Source of the DNA: Trichuris trichiura | Taxonomy: Eukaryota > Nematoda > Enoplea > Trichinellida > Trichuridae | Assembly: GCA_037903355.1 (NCBI GenBank) | Contig: JBAJFE010000004.1 | Location: 3,952,001 to 4,016,000 of the forward strand | Length of the DNA stretch: 64,000 nucleotides | Reading direction: 5' to 3' | Shown: piece by piece, positions 39,045-50,462 of the stretch | How the letters are laid out: the number at the start of each line of letters is the position of its first letter | Numbering within the stretch: the first letter of the stretch is position 1 | Notes under the pieces: generated by a model | Databases searched by the model: none | What the model was told of the DNA's origin: nothing | What the model saw: the letters and a program-made list of their open reading frames with translations, nothing else | Program-made: the position numbers and the translations under genes

Positions 39045-40905
39045 CGCCGCACAATTTGGTGATGTGTGTGCGGTCTGATCGTCCTTTTATTTCGTTTTGC
39101 TGCGACTGAACTAATGTTAATGTTAATTGTTTGTTTTGTGTCTGCTTGTTCTGAACAGTTAATTCCATTAATTCAGCTTCGTTACTGAACTACTTCGTAA
39201 ATTTTGTGTTTTTTCCCTTATTCGCTTTTCTTCCTGGTGCTTAGGAATAGTTAGCTATCGCACTCAGTCCATATTTTTGCTTGAAAATATCTTTTGAAGT
39301 GCAGAAGGCAATTTTTTGATGCCTCTGTTAGCTCTCATAATTGTGTTTGTTTTTGACAGTTCGTTGCATTTACGTGTATAAATCTTTTAAAATCTTCAAC
39401 ACTGTACTTTTTCAATCAAGGATGAACGCCCATTTTTCAATTTCTTTTACGTGACGAGCGCGTGGGTTGGAAACACCTTTCATATTGTTGATTTGCTCTC
39501 TATTGTTTTTTTACGAAGCGAAGTTGCGCTGATGCTTGCAGCTGAAGAAATATCACCGTTTGAAAGTTTAACTTTTGCTTAGGCGTCAGTCTTCGTTGAG
39601 CAATGAGTCAATGCATTAATTATAAATTTGCTGGCAGAGAACGACGGCATGTGACTTTCCTAAGGTGAAATAATGACGTTTACGTCACCGCGTAAGCCCT
39701 GATTAGTTTTTCCGTTAATTAAAGCTCGTAACTGAAGCTGCAGTAGGTCGGTTTATCCACTATAGTTTCCATTTTTGTCCAGCAATTTTGTGAAAACATT
39801 TTGGTGGCTTCTTGCCTTCACTGTCTTTGAAGTTTAATCGCTTCGTTCTGAAAAGATCAAGAACCGATATTTTTACTTGTGAAGGATAAATAAATTGCTA
39901 TTGAAGCGGTTCATTTTTAAAATGTGCAATTGAATAATAATAAGAAAATACGATATCTGACAAATGGTCGTGCAACTACAGCATTTCCTAGCTTTTGTTT
40001 GCTTCCAGAGCGGAAGGGACTTGCTTTGCCTACTCAGCATGAAGCCTTGCGCCGTACGTTTTTGCTTGTACCACTGTCAGTTCTCATTGTTTCGCAAGAC
40101 TTCCGCTAATCTCTACTGATTGATAGCACTAGAAAAATGCAGGTACCTTCTAAGGTATCTGATGCGATTGCTGGCATAGAATGGTTGTTGAATGCGAGAA
40201 TAGCCATAGGAATGCTTTTGTGACGTCTCTTAGCATTTGTGTTGGTTTGCTCCGCTGTTATGGTGTATATACTTTGTCTCACCTTTATGGACTTGAAGTG
40301 CTGCATTCACTTTTCTTTGTAGTTAAATATTCATCGGAAATTGTTTCTCATTTCGTGTCTTCGCTAGAAGGAAAAATAACTGGTAGTGTTACTTTTCATG
40401 TCGGATTTTGACAGCTGCAACGCTCAATACTTTGCTGAGTATGAACATGTTGTCATTTCTTCACACTTCATAGTGTGTTGGCATATCTTCTCAGTTCTTT
40501 GCTCATTAGAAAAGACTTCGTTGTTCTGTTACGTTAAAACAGTTACGATGCTAACAGGAGGCGTGAAATGTCTTCAACCGAATTTCATCAGTTGACTTTG
40601 CTTCATGAGTGGGTTGTCTGTTCCCTTTCCGTTTGCGTTAGTGGCAGATCACTACAATGTTCTTCTGCATTGGCTTAGTCTGCTATTCTGCGCATTTGTC
40701 TTTACGTTTTTTACGGATCCATGTTGTGATGGGAATAACGTACGTCAGCTGATTGAAATTGCATGCATGTTGATTATAAACGTCACCCGCTTCAAGCCGT
40801 GAAGGCATTGCACCGGAAGCTTACTTGTGTGGCTACGTCCGAAAAGAGTTCCTTCCTGAAGGAACTGATGCATTCAATAGAGTTTTACATTAGCAGCTTG
40901 TAGCT
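39045..40905. repeat. Upstream part of segmental copy B
   Basis: Gene-free 5' flank of NUDT9-like copy B, aligning with 31333-33400 and parts of 53070-54400. Similarity stops abruptly near 40905, where the copia fragment begins. Confidence 0.7.
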
Positions 40906-40908
40906 TGG

Positions 40909-42564
40909 CTCACCCTTATCGACGACTATTCAAGGTTTACAGTGATGCGACTTCTCAAGTCAAAGGATGAAGCGGCTGGCGCCATAATGGAATACATGGC
41001 GAAGATAAAAAATCGTTTCAGCAGAAAACCAATCGCGTTTCGCACTGACAATGGCAGAGAATACGCCGGACAACAACTGAAGAAGTACTTCAGGAAAGAA
41101 GGCATAGAACATCAGACTACCATCCCATATACTCCACAGCAGAACGGCGAGGCTGAACGCCAGAGTCGTTCGTTAACGGAGATGGCCAAGTGCTTGCTAC
41201 TTGATGCTGGTCTTCACAACCGCTTCTGGGGTGAAGAGGTTCGCACTGCCGCATACTTGCATAATCGACTGCCCAGTCGAAGCGTAGACAGAACCCCTTT
41301 TGAACATTTCCTTGGTCGGAAACCGAAACTTGGACAGGTCCGGGTATTTGGGTCAAAGGTTTTCTGCTTAGTACCAAAGCAGAGGCGATGGAAATGGGAT
41401 GACAAGGCAGTAGAAAGAGTACTTATCGGATATGATGATGCCGCCAAAGGTTACCGGATTCTAGATCCGAAGACAAACCGTACCTGGATCGGCTGTTCCG
41501 TTAAGATCATTGAAAAAGCGGGAGTAGAAAAATGCATAGCTGCTCTGGAACCAGAAGGGGAGCTAGAAAGGGAACCAATGACTTCGCAGCCAAAAGAAGG
41601 CGTTCTTGCCAATCTGGATCGCCCAGAAGAGGAAAAGTTACCAGCCGCTGCGCCGAACCAGGTATCAGACGTTGAGGAGGACCGGAATCTGTCGGAAGAC
41701 GAGGGACTAATACTCCCAGCAACGAAAACGCTGGTACGACGTTCGCATAGAGCGAACAAAGGCATCCCACCAAAGAAACTCTGCTACCGAGTGCACGTCC
41801 CAAGGAAAATGGAGCCATCTCCGTGCGACGAAATGGTCAGCCCCTCTCCCGAAGAGAAGGAAAAATGGATGTCAGCTGCAGAAGAGGAGATGAAGTCTTT
41901 GAAGGACTGTAAGGTCTGGGAATTGGTCGACCTCCCGCAAGGATGGAAACCGATTGGTTGCAAATAAGTGTTCAAAGCTAAGCTTGACTCGCAAGGTCGA
42001 GCTCATACGTACAAAGCTCGACTGGTGGCGAGAAGATTCTTGCAGAAATACGGAGAGGATTACGACGAGACTTTCGCTCCAGTCGTGAAACACGACACGA
42101 TTCGCGTGTTGTTTGCAGTTGCAGCTGCAAGGAGACTCCACGTGCGTCATTTAGATTTAAAATGTGCCTACCTTAACGGAAAATTGGAGAAAGAGCTTTA
42201 TATGGAGCAGACCCAGGGATTCGTCGAACCAAGGAAAGAAAACAAAAAGCTCCTTCTGAAGAAAAGCATTTACGGGCTTAGGCAGTCAGCAAGATGTTGG
42301 AATAGAAAAGCTACTGAAGCATTATCACAGTTGGGTATTGTGCCAAGTCAGGCTGATCAGGGCCTGTTCACGAGGAAAGAAAAAGGTGGTGAATCTACGT
42401 ATGTCTTGCTGTATGTGGATGACCTACTCGTAGCTGGGTCCTCAGAGAAGCTGACAAGAAGAGTGGGCGAACAGCTCAATGCTCATTTCCACATCAGGGA
42501 TTTGGGTGAAGTTGTTCATTATCTTGGAATTGAGGTAAAAACTGCTACATTAAATGTTAAATGA
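40909..42564 (+). pseudogene. Truncated Ty1/copia Pol fragment (integrase and reverse transcriptase)
   Basis: One reading frame, broken by a TAA at 41965-41967, runs from inside the integrase core (LIDDYSRF; FRTDNGREYAG; the glutamate in QQNGEAERQSR) through the integrase tail and an acidic linker into reverse transcriptase (KARLVARRF; the DETFAPVVK segment; LYVDDLLVAG near 42410). The TAA stands where family members have Trp in the CKWVFK motif. Gag, protease, the integrase zinc finger, RNase H and both LTRs are missing. It is a 5'- and 3'-truncated dead copy. It sits exactly between segmental copy B and a copy of the large dispersed repeat, so it may mark a rearrangement join. Confidence 0.92.
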
Positions 42565-42714
42565 ACAGAAACGCCTGTGCTCTTCCGTAATAAAAACACG
42601 CGCATAAAATTCAAAGACAGCGTTAAAAAGTCATTTGCAGTCAGTTAGAGAATCAATGACTGTGCACATTGTGGTAAGTTTAGAAGTTAGGCAGAGTTTC
42701 TAACGCATTTAGTG
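42565..42714. other. Short spacer after the copia fragment
   Basis: No gene. It contains CTTCCGTAATAAAAAC near 42580, a phrase also found in the arms of the foldback at 54044-54165 (CTTCCGTAATAAAAC), so a piece of a Penelope-type terminal repeat may lie here. Confidence 0.35.
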
Positions 42715-45690
42715 AGCTTGCATTGGTCTAAAACATTTACAAAACTGCCACATTAAACAGCGCATCTGTTGATTTTCTTCCCAAGATTTTCTGCACCGTA
42801 CCTGAGAATCAGTAATAATTTTGTAGCTAACGTCATCCTTAGCGACAGCCGGTGAAGCCATTTTAGATGGCTGACGTTGTTTCGGTTGGTTGTGTTCCGC
42901 GTTTCGGCGTGTAACCTATTATACTATGGTCTCATACAGTGAAGATACTACGCTCACTGACAACTGGTCCGGCTATTCCTCTATGACAATCTGTGCTGCC
43001 ATGGTGCATTCACCCCATTTGCCGCGCCCTCTTCCTTTGTTAAGTGTTGGTAGTTGCCGATGAAGAACAGAAAGCCCATTCCCATTGTGTAAACTGTTTC
43101 AAGCTTCCGTTTGACTGATGGTTGCACCATGCACGGCTGCAAATAGAAAACCTTCGCTGCGACGCATTTATGAGGCAGCCTACATAACAGACTATGCAGT
43201 CATTGTCTGTCATTGATATTGCTTCATGTCGCCGATAGTGTACGCATTTGGCCGTTATCTGACAACGACCAGCGTTTTACATCGTTATCATCAGCCGTTT
43301 TTCTACAACTTCCGGTTGGTGCAGTGGTTGTTTTCTCGCAACAGACATTGTCGGTGCAGTCGTCAGTGTGAGCTGGATTGCAGCAAGCTTAGTCAGCTCT
43401 TTCGAGTGGTCGAGCTTAGCCTGTGGCGTAACGTCCATGATATTTTCACTCACGTTACGATGTCCTTCAAGTCCAGTGGTGTTTAGAAGAAATGCGAAGC
43501 GGTCTACAACGTTCCATCCAGCATCTCCTTTTTTGGAAGGCTAATGTGTTGCTTTGGCGTTGCTGGAGCAGTTGATTCGCAGGTGTTTATTGCATCCTAT
43601 AGCGTTAAGAGTAATATCATTACTACTTACGCAATCGAAGGGTGCGCAGACGTGTCGTTACTACGTTGAACACTGCTGCTGCCAGCATTGCATCTTAACG
43701 AACAGTTCCTCTTTGAGTCTTGGAAGAGGAAAAGCGCTCAAGAACACCGCACCACGTGAACCTTTCCATGACACCGTCAGAGTCAGTACATTGCCCGAAT
43801 CGTTGGCCAACCCATATTTACGGCGCCAAATTGCCGCTATCCCTCCACCAGTTACAAGTAACAGTTGGACATTCATGGCGCACTTAGCGATCCCTTCACT
43901 GACCTTGCCCAGTGACGTTATTGGTTTATTAAACAAAAGGAAAATCCAGCGGTGTCAAGCGAAAGAAGCCTTTTGTTGTCATCAGAGCTGGTACGATATG
44001 CAGTTGGTGTCACTGTTGGCAGCGTAAGACATTTGCGAGCACTCTGGTGTGCTGTGATTGGCGCTGTGGACAGTACTGCTTGCATCTCCCGTCGCTAAGG
44101 AGTCAGACAGAGCAGTCACCAACTTCTTTCTTAAAAAGAAGTACCAGATACAATCAGTCACGCATCCAACAATGATATACGAATTTTCGCAGATGCGCTC
44201 CTCTACCGCGCTCTTACGATATTGAAGATCTGCGACACCGAAGATGATGGGGTTTTCCCATTTGGTCGTTTGAGCGACCGACCGCTAATCAGCCGCTGTG
44301 GAAAGATTGTTCTCTGAGCATGATTTAGATTGTCAACTGTTTTGGAGTATCTCATCGCTAAAAAGCTCCAGCCAATTAGCGAGTCGGTTAAGCGTGCCGA
44401 AACAGTCTCGAATCGTTCACGATATCGAGCGGATCCCATTTTGAGGCATTTCCCTCACAATTTCCATCAGGATGACTTGCTACATCCGTTCGCACGGACA
44501 GTAGTGTGAGACAGGAGCTTCGACGCGGTAAAGGTGGTAAGGGAAGACAGATATGAATATGAATATTTGCGCCTAAAGCAATGGACATGTGTATTATCTG
44601 CTGGTTTCCAGAGCAAGTTTCCAATGGTGCAGAAGTTTTTCCTTTGTGAACTCCTCACTGAGGATTGCCAAGCGACCAGCACTGAATATGCTGCTGAAAG
44701 GCGCCGATGACGGATAATAATATCGGAACGGCACAGTCGACGTATCTTCTGTGCTCGTCCGTATAGTGATGAATGATATGAATTGCGCATTCGTCTGCTT
44801 TTTATGATATTATGCAGACGGCACAATAACTGTGGGCAACACAAAGATATTTTAATGATATCCGGCTGACAGCTGACCTAACTAATTTTGTCGGTTGCAT
44901 ACTCGTACGATTTGATTTTACATGCAACGGCGCCGCAGGATCAGGATGGACTTGGTCTGCATAACGATATGGATTGCCACCACAAGGGGGTGCGCATTTT
45001 GGTTTCCTCCAGTTGGACGATGACCCTAATACAACAAGCGTATAGTACCGGTCATTCGTGCCTGTTTGGCTGGAGAGATGTGGAATCCCATTGGCCCAAT
45101 CCAGCAGCTCCAAGTTTGGGTGAAATGATAGTTGAAGACAAGAGCACTGCTCCCTGCTGTTGATTCGAAATGCATTTGCAGTCACAGCAGCTCCCCCTTA
45201 TACGATATTAAACAAAGGCGGTTGAGCTTGCGTGGCCTCTCCCACGATTCTGGGGTCACAAGATACTGTTGGTCTCACACAATTCTATGGAAAACGATAT
45301 AAAATGATTTTCCCTTCATGCTGCGCAACGTCTTTTTTAAGCGGGAAAGAGGACGGTGGTGATCACTAATTTCGGAGCCTCCACGACTGATAGCCACAGC
45401 AGCTCCCCCTTACACGATATCAAATAAAGGCGGTTGAGCTTGCGTCGCTCCTCCCCAGACACGGACGGCACGAGGTACTGTTGGTCTCACACAATACTGC
45501 TGAAGACGATATGAATTGATATTATTTTCAAGTTGCTCAACGTCTTTTTAAAGCGGGGAAGAAATCGCTGGGGGTCTCTAATTTTGGAGCCTCCACGAGT
45601 GATGGCTATCGCAGCTCCCCCTTATACGATATCAGATAAAGGTGGTTGTAGCTTGTTTGTCCCCTCTCCCAGATACCGCACTCTGGGATC
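42715..45690. repeat. ~3 kb dispersed repeat, copy E
   Basis: Nearly identical to much of 14510-17500, including the 86-codon frame (43226-43486, identical) and the 157-codon frame (43554-44027, a handful of changes). The right end (45200-45690) carries about three satellite units. Such high similarity to copy D shows that the two were copied recently relative to the third version that follows. Confidence 0.75.
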
Positions 45691-48070
45691 CCTTTACTGA
45701 ACTTGTTCAGTGGCACTGACAATTAGTCAGCAAAAAGGAAAACGCGCCAGCGTTTTAGATACTTTCATTCGAGTGGCGCCAAGGGAAAGGCGCCTTTTGT
45801 TCTCATCAGAGCTGATACGATATGCAGTTGGTGTCACTGTTGGCAGCGTAAGACATTTGCGAGCACTTTGGTGTGCCGTGATTGGCGCTGTAAACAGTAT
45901 TGTTTGCGTTTCTCTTCGTAAGCTTGTCAGACAGACCAGTCACCGCTTTCGCTCTTTGGAAGAAAGGCGGATTTCAGTGAGTCAAGTATCCGCTAACATT
46001 ATACGAATTCTCGAGGATGCGCCTCTGCACTGGGTTCGCAGCCTTACAATATTGATGACCTGCTACATGGAAGATTGTGGAGTATTTCCCATGTGGTTTA
46101 GCAAGTCCCCTAATCAGCTGCTTCGTAAAGGTCGTTCTTGGAGCACGATTTGGCATGTTAACTGTGTTGGAGTTTTTCATTGCTCAAATGCTCCTACCAG
46201 TCAGCGATTTCCTTCAGTGTGCTGAAATAGTCTCCAATAATTTGACGATATGCAACGGATCCCGTTTTGACGGATTGACGCTTCAATGGGCAGCCGGTTG
46301 GCTTGCTGCATTCGTTCGGACGGACAGTCGTGTGAAACAACAAGCTTCGGTGTGGCGCAGGTGGCAAAATGAAAAAGATATGAATATTTATGCCTGAAGC
46401 AGCAGACATCGCGTAATCTGCTACCTTCTGGAGCACGTTTCAACAGTGCAAGAGTCTTTTCATTCTGACCTTCTCACTGAGGGTTGGCAAGCGACCAGCA
46501 CTGAATATGCTCCTGAAAGGCGCCGATGACAGATAATGACACCAGGACGGCACAGTCGACTTATCTTCGGCGCTCGTCCGAAATACTGGCGAATAATATG
46601 AATCGTGCGTTGGTCTGCTTTTTATGATATTATCCAGACAGCGCTACAACTGTGGGCAGCACAGACTGCCCAAGATATTTTAATGATATTCAAATGACTT
46701 GAGGAGCTGGTCTAAGCTCATCAGTTGCCCACTCGTACTTTCTGGTATCACATGCAGCTGTGCCGCAGGATGAGGATGCACATCCTTTTTATAATGACAT
46801 GGATTGCCGCCGCAAACCGGTGCAAATCTTGGTTTCCTCCAGTTGAACGACGAACCTAGTAAAACACGCTAATCTTACCGGTTAATCGTGCGTGACTGTC
46901 TGCAGAGATGTTGAATCCCATTGGTCCAAACCAGCAGCTCCAAATTTGAATTAAATAATATTAGTTGAAGACAAGAACACTCCTCCCCGGTGTTCATTTG
47001 AAATGCTCGTGCGGTCAGAGCAGCTCCCGCTTTTGAGTTTGCATGGCCCCTCACCCGATCCTGGGGACACAAGATACTGTTCGTCTCACATACTTCTATG
47101 GAAGACGATATGAAATGATATTCCTTTCATGCTGTGCAACGTCGTTTTGAAGCGGGGAAGAAGTCGGTGGGGCTCACTGATTTTGGAGCCTCCAAGACTG
47201 ATGACTAACCCGGCTCCAACTTAAACGATATCAAATAAAGGCGGTTGAGTATGCGTGGCCCTTCCCGCGATTCTGGGGCCACAAGATACTGTTGGTCTTA
47301 CATACTTCTATGGAAAACGATGTAAAATGATATTGCATTCATGCTGTGCAACGTCTTTTTTAAGCGGGGAAGAAGACGGTGGTGATCACTAATTTTGGAG
47401 CCTCCGTGTCTGGTTGCCACAGCAGCTCCTGCTTATACGATATCGAATTAAGGTGGTTGTAGCTCTCATGGCTTTTCCCCTGGGTTCAAGGGAAACGAGG
47501 CACTGCTGGTCTCAGAAATTACTATTCAAGACTATATAAAAAGATATTCTCTTCGTGCCCTGCAACGTCTTTCTGAAGCGGGAAAGGGAACAGTGGTGCT
47601 TACCATCTATGGAGTGTACATGACTGCGTGTCGCGTCCCGTGCGTAGTTGCAGTCTTTCCTATCGCCGAACTTGGATTTGGCTGTGATGATATTTCTTGG
47701 AGGCTTTTGCCTCCTTGCTTTCCATACTAACGGCAAGCGTTGAATAGTAATTCGAAGATATACCAAGCCTCTGCTTTGTACAATATGAAGGGCATTCGCA
47801 CTGCCGAGTCATTATTATCTCTCAGCTGGGCTACACTGCTGGTCCTGCGAGTGCGTTACTTCAGGCTGAGCCAATAATATGGAGGCACTGAATGATTTAT
47901 TTGCGTAGCATAATATCCGACACGGAAAATGCACGCGTTTCACTTTCATAGAAAGCATTAGAAAGATCTTGAAGCCACTGCTAGTGGTGCTGATGCCATG
48001 AATGGTACGCAATGAAAAGTGCGCCTTAGTCGACGTATCTTCCATATTCATTCTAAATGTTAAATAACTT
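45690..48070. repeat. Third, more diverged copy of the large dispersed repeat (E')
   Basis: It starts mid-repeat (GGATCCCTTTACTGAACTTG, matching about 15690) and follows copy D to its end, including satellite units at 47095-47640 and the tail that matches 17950-18270. It is therefore joined to copy E as a partial tandem duplication. A 171-codon frame (45710-46225) is open here; its SELIRYAVGVTVGSVRHLRA block is also present in copies D and E, where the frame closes soon after. No family match is recognised. Confidence 0.65.
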
Positions 48071-48162
48071 GAATTGTGCACTCGACTGGTTTATGGGATG
48101 TAATACGGCTAGTGGGGAAGTCCCGCATAAATGGCGTGCCAGCACTCACTCTGTCATTTACC

Positions 48163-48203
48163 TGCGCTGAAGACGGGGACAGGTGATCCCCGAAAGCTTC
48201 GCA
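48163..48203 (+). ncRNA. Hammerhead-ribozyme-like motif
   Basis: TGCG (stem I) is followed by CTGAAGA, a stem CGGGGA/TCCCCG closing a 7-base loop, AAAGCTT, and CGCA, which pairs perfectly with TGCG. This order (stem I, CUGANGA, stem II, GAAA, short self-complementary AGCU, U, stem I) is that of type I hammerheads of the dimer-forming kind reported from Penelope-like elements. The stem II pairing uses one base more than the textbook core, so activity is uncertain. It is not attached to a recognisable element here. Confidence 0.5.
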
Positions 48204-48389
48204 ATTAAACAATTGTTTGAACGGGTAGCTTTTCCGTACAATAATGTTGATACACACACCCGTTAAGAGGAGCTATGTTTTCAAAGCAGTAGTGCCGAAG
48301 CTGTCGGAAATTTGACGATATTTTGACTCTGTGCGACTGCATTAACTGACCACCTATCAGGATTACCTACCGCTAACGCGAAAGGTCAC

Positions 48390-48600
48390 AATCGGTGAAG
48401 AAGTAATTCTCGTGTTCCGTATGTCTGGAACATTCGGAGCCACTGTCATTTCAAAGGAATGCCGGCACAAATTTTGCAAAGAATGTATCGGTCGGGTGTT
48501 GCGCACCTGCAAGCAAGTGTGCTTGCTGCCGAAATTACTTGCCTTTACGAGGGTCCATTATTTCCGACTAAACGGACCACCACGTCATCAGCGTGGCATC
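48390..48600 (+). pseudogene. Decayed RING-finger fragment (RING1/RNF2-like)
   Basis: CSVCLE in one frame (about 48412) is followed in the next frame by KECRHKFCKECIGRVLRTC and then, after another shift, CACCRNYLPLRGSIISD. Together these give the cysteine/histidine order of a C3HC4 RING with the spacing of RING1/RNF2 proteins (KECLHRFC...CI...ALR...C..CR). Two frame changes within about 150 bp and no further domains mean it is a relic. The intact family acts as E3 ubiquitin ligase in Polycomb complexes. An alternative is a real exon with sequencing errors, which is less likely. Confidence 0.55.
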
Positions 48601-48949
48601 CATGAATCAGCAATGTTGCCGCTCTATTCAACTACATCTCGTACTCTCTTAAATGGACAAACGTCTCACCGTGGACCGCCTTAGAACTTGGCTAGTCGCC
48701 GCGATTGACTGAGTGAATCCTGTTTTCTTGTTCGAAAACATTTGTATTTTATTCACCTTTCCTTAACGGCGTGCTTCATTCCACTGGTGACGAAAGCTCC
48801 CAAGACTGCATTGCGACTACTGAAGCACGGCAGACTCCAGTTACCCGCACAGCAGTGCAGTGGTCTGTGTTGCTTTCTCGCCTGGTTTTCTTGATGTTTT
48901 CCTTGGAATCGATAATAAACTGCATTCCACAGCGCGTTCTCCTCAATTA

Positions 48950-49767
48950 CGATCGCAATTTTATTGTTATTAAAAAGCGTTGATATTTCGTCATCTATCC
49001 CACTACCGTCAAACGAATCTTTACTATCATTATACGGTCGCCTAAATGAGCTCTGTTAGTTGCAAATTAAATTCTGTCTTATGAAACGTTTCGGAAACTG
49101 TCAGGTATGTATCCGTCGCTGTAAATGTTCACGAATCCAGTTTTACTTTCCCGTCGTTTTAATCTATGTAATCTATCCGACCACGAACTGCTTCGTTCAA
49201 CTTAAAATTATGCTTAGTATGCCGAAATGCCCTGTATCTTTCAGAGTCGGTTAAATTACTCTTTGCAACGAAGTAATCGGTTTCACGTTACGTTGTATTA
49301 GACTGTAGTTTTCAAATAGGACAGTCGTCATTGTAGTGTCCCACTTTCGATACGTTGACAGCGAATATTTGCGAAATCGAAACTAGGAATGGTCCTCTGT
49401 TATCCAGAATGCTATCAAACTTTGACCTATATGTATAGAAAACGATGGGGGTAGAGAAGAGCACAACTTAGTTTTATTCGTTTACTTCATTCGTCGTTGT
49501 ACCTGATTGCTGTCTACTGCATGTTTCGTTCAAGGTTAGCAGCAGTTTATTTCGTCTAAGTATCACCAAATGGTCTTCGCGTATACAGATCACGTTCGGC
49601 TGGACCAGATAGGCAACAACTATTTAAGAATGCATTGCACGTTTTCAGCGCAGGCAACTGTGAACTTCTAGCCAATTTTTATTCCTTTTTTTCTCCCTGA
49701 ACTTCTGAATAATCAATCGTCGTTATTAAGACGGAGCATGCAGTGTGAACAATCTATACAGCTCTGA
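48950..49767. repeat. Left flank of segmental copy C
   Basis: Gene-free stretch aligned with 35060-36203, but without the 358-bp foldback element found there, so it preserves the empty insertion site near 49020-49050. It also matches the left edge of copy A (TTACGATCGCAATT). Confidence 0.7.
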
Positions 49768-50462
49768 TCAAAAGTAAAGTACAGCTAAAGCAACGATTCC
49801 GAGAAAGTCGTTAACCGGTAAACCCATAGGAACAAACGGGTAGAATGAACCCGCACAGTTTGTAAAGTCAATGGTTTGACGAACAACGTCCAGTTTTTGT
49901 AGCACTAACAATTTCTCCTTTATACTGCCTGTTGGTTGCATAAGCTTCTGTGCCGTTTCAGCCGGGAACATTTTTCCCAAAATATCTTTCAAGTAATCTT
50001 CGGCTGTTCTATTGATGGACAACCAAGCGAAATCGCTGTCTGCTCCCTGTTTAGCATTTTCAAGATAACTTTAATCTGAAATGACGTGCGAATACAAGTC
50101 CATCCATGTGTTATCTGTGTTGCGTAAAGCCCAGATGTTGCCACCGTATAGCTGTAATAAAGCAGATAAAACTGTAAGCCTATAACCACATAAGAAATCA
50201 GTTTTTTCTAATGTTGGTTATAAGCAGTCGTTTTAACTTGCTGCTGTGAACGTCCTTCCGTGTTTCACTTCAAAGCGTTAAGTTCACGTTTTGGCTTAGG
50301 GTGTGAACCCAACGTTTAAGCCTTTTGTCTGGAATTCTCTGTGACATTCTAGGCTATTCAAGCGACGGGAAATCACCCTCTCCATATCTTGAACACGGGG
50401 TGTTTCTTAACGGGGCAATGGATTTTCATCACTACTTCATACGGTATGTGTTCTTGCCCGTT

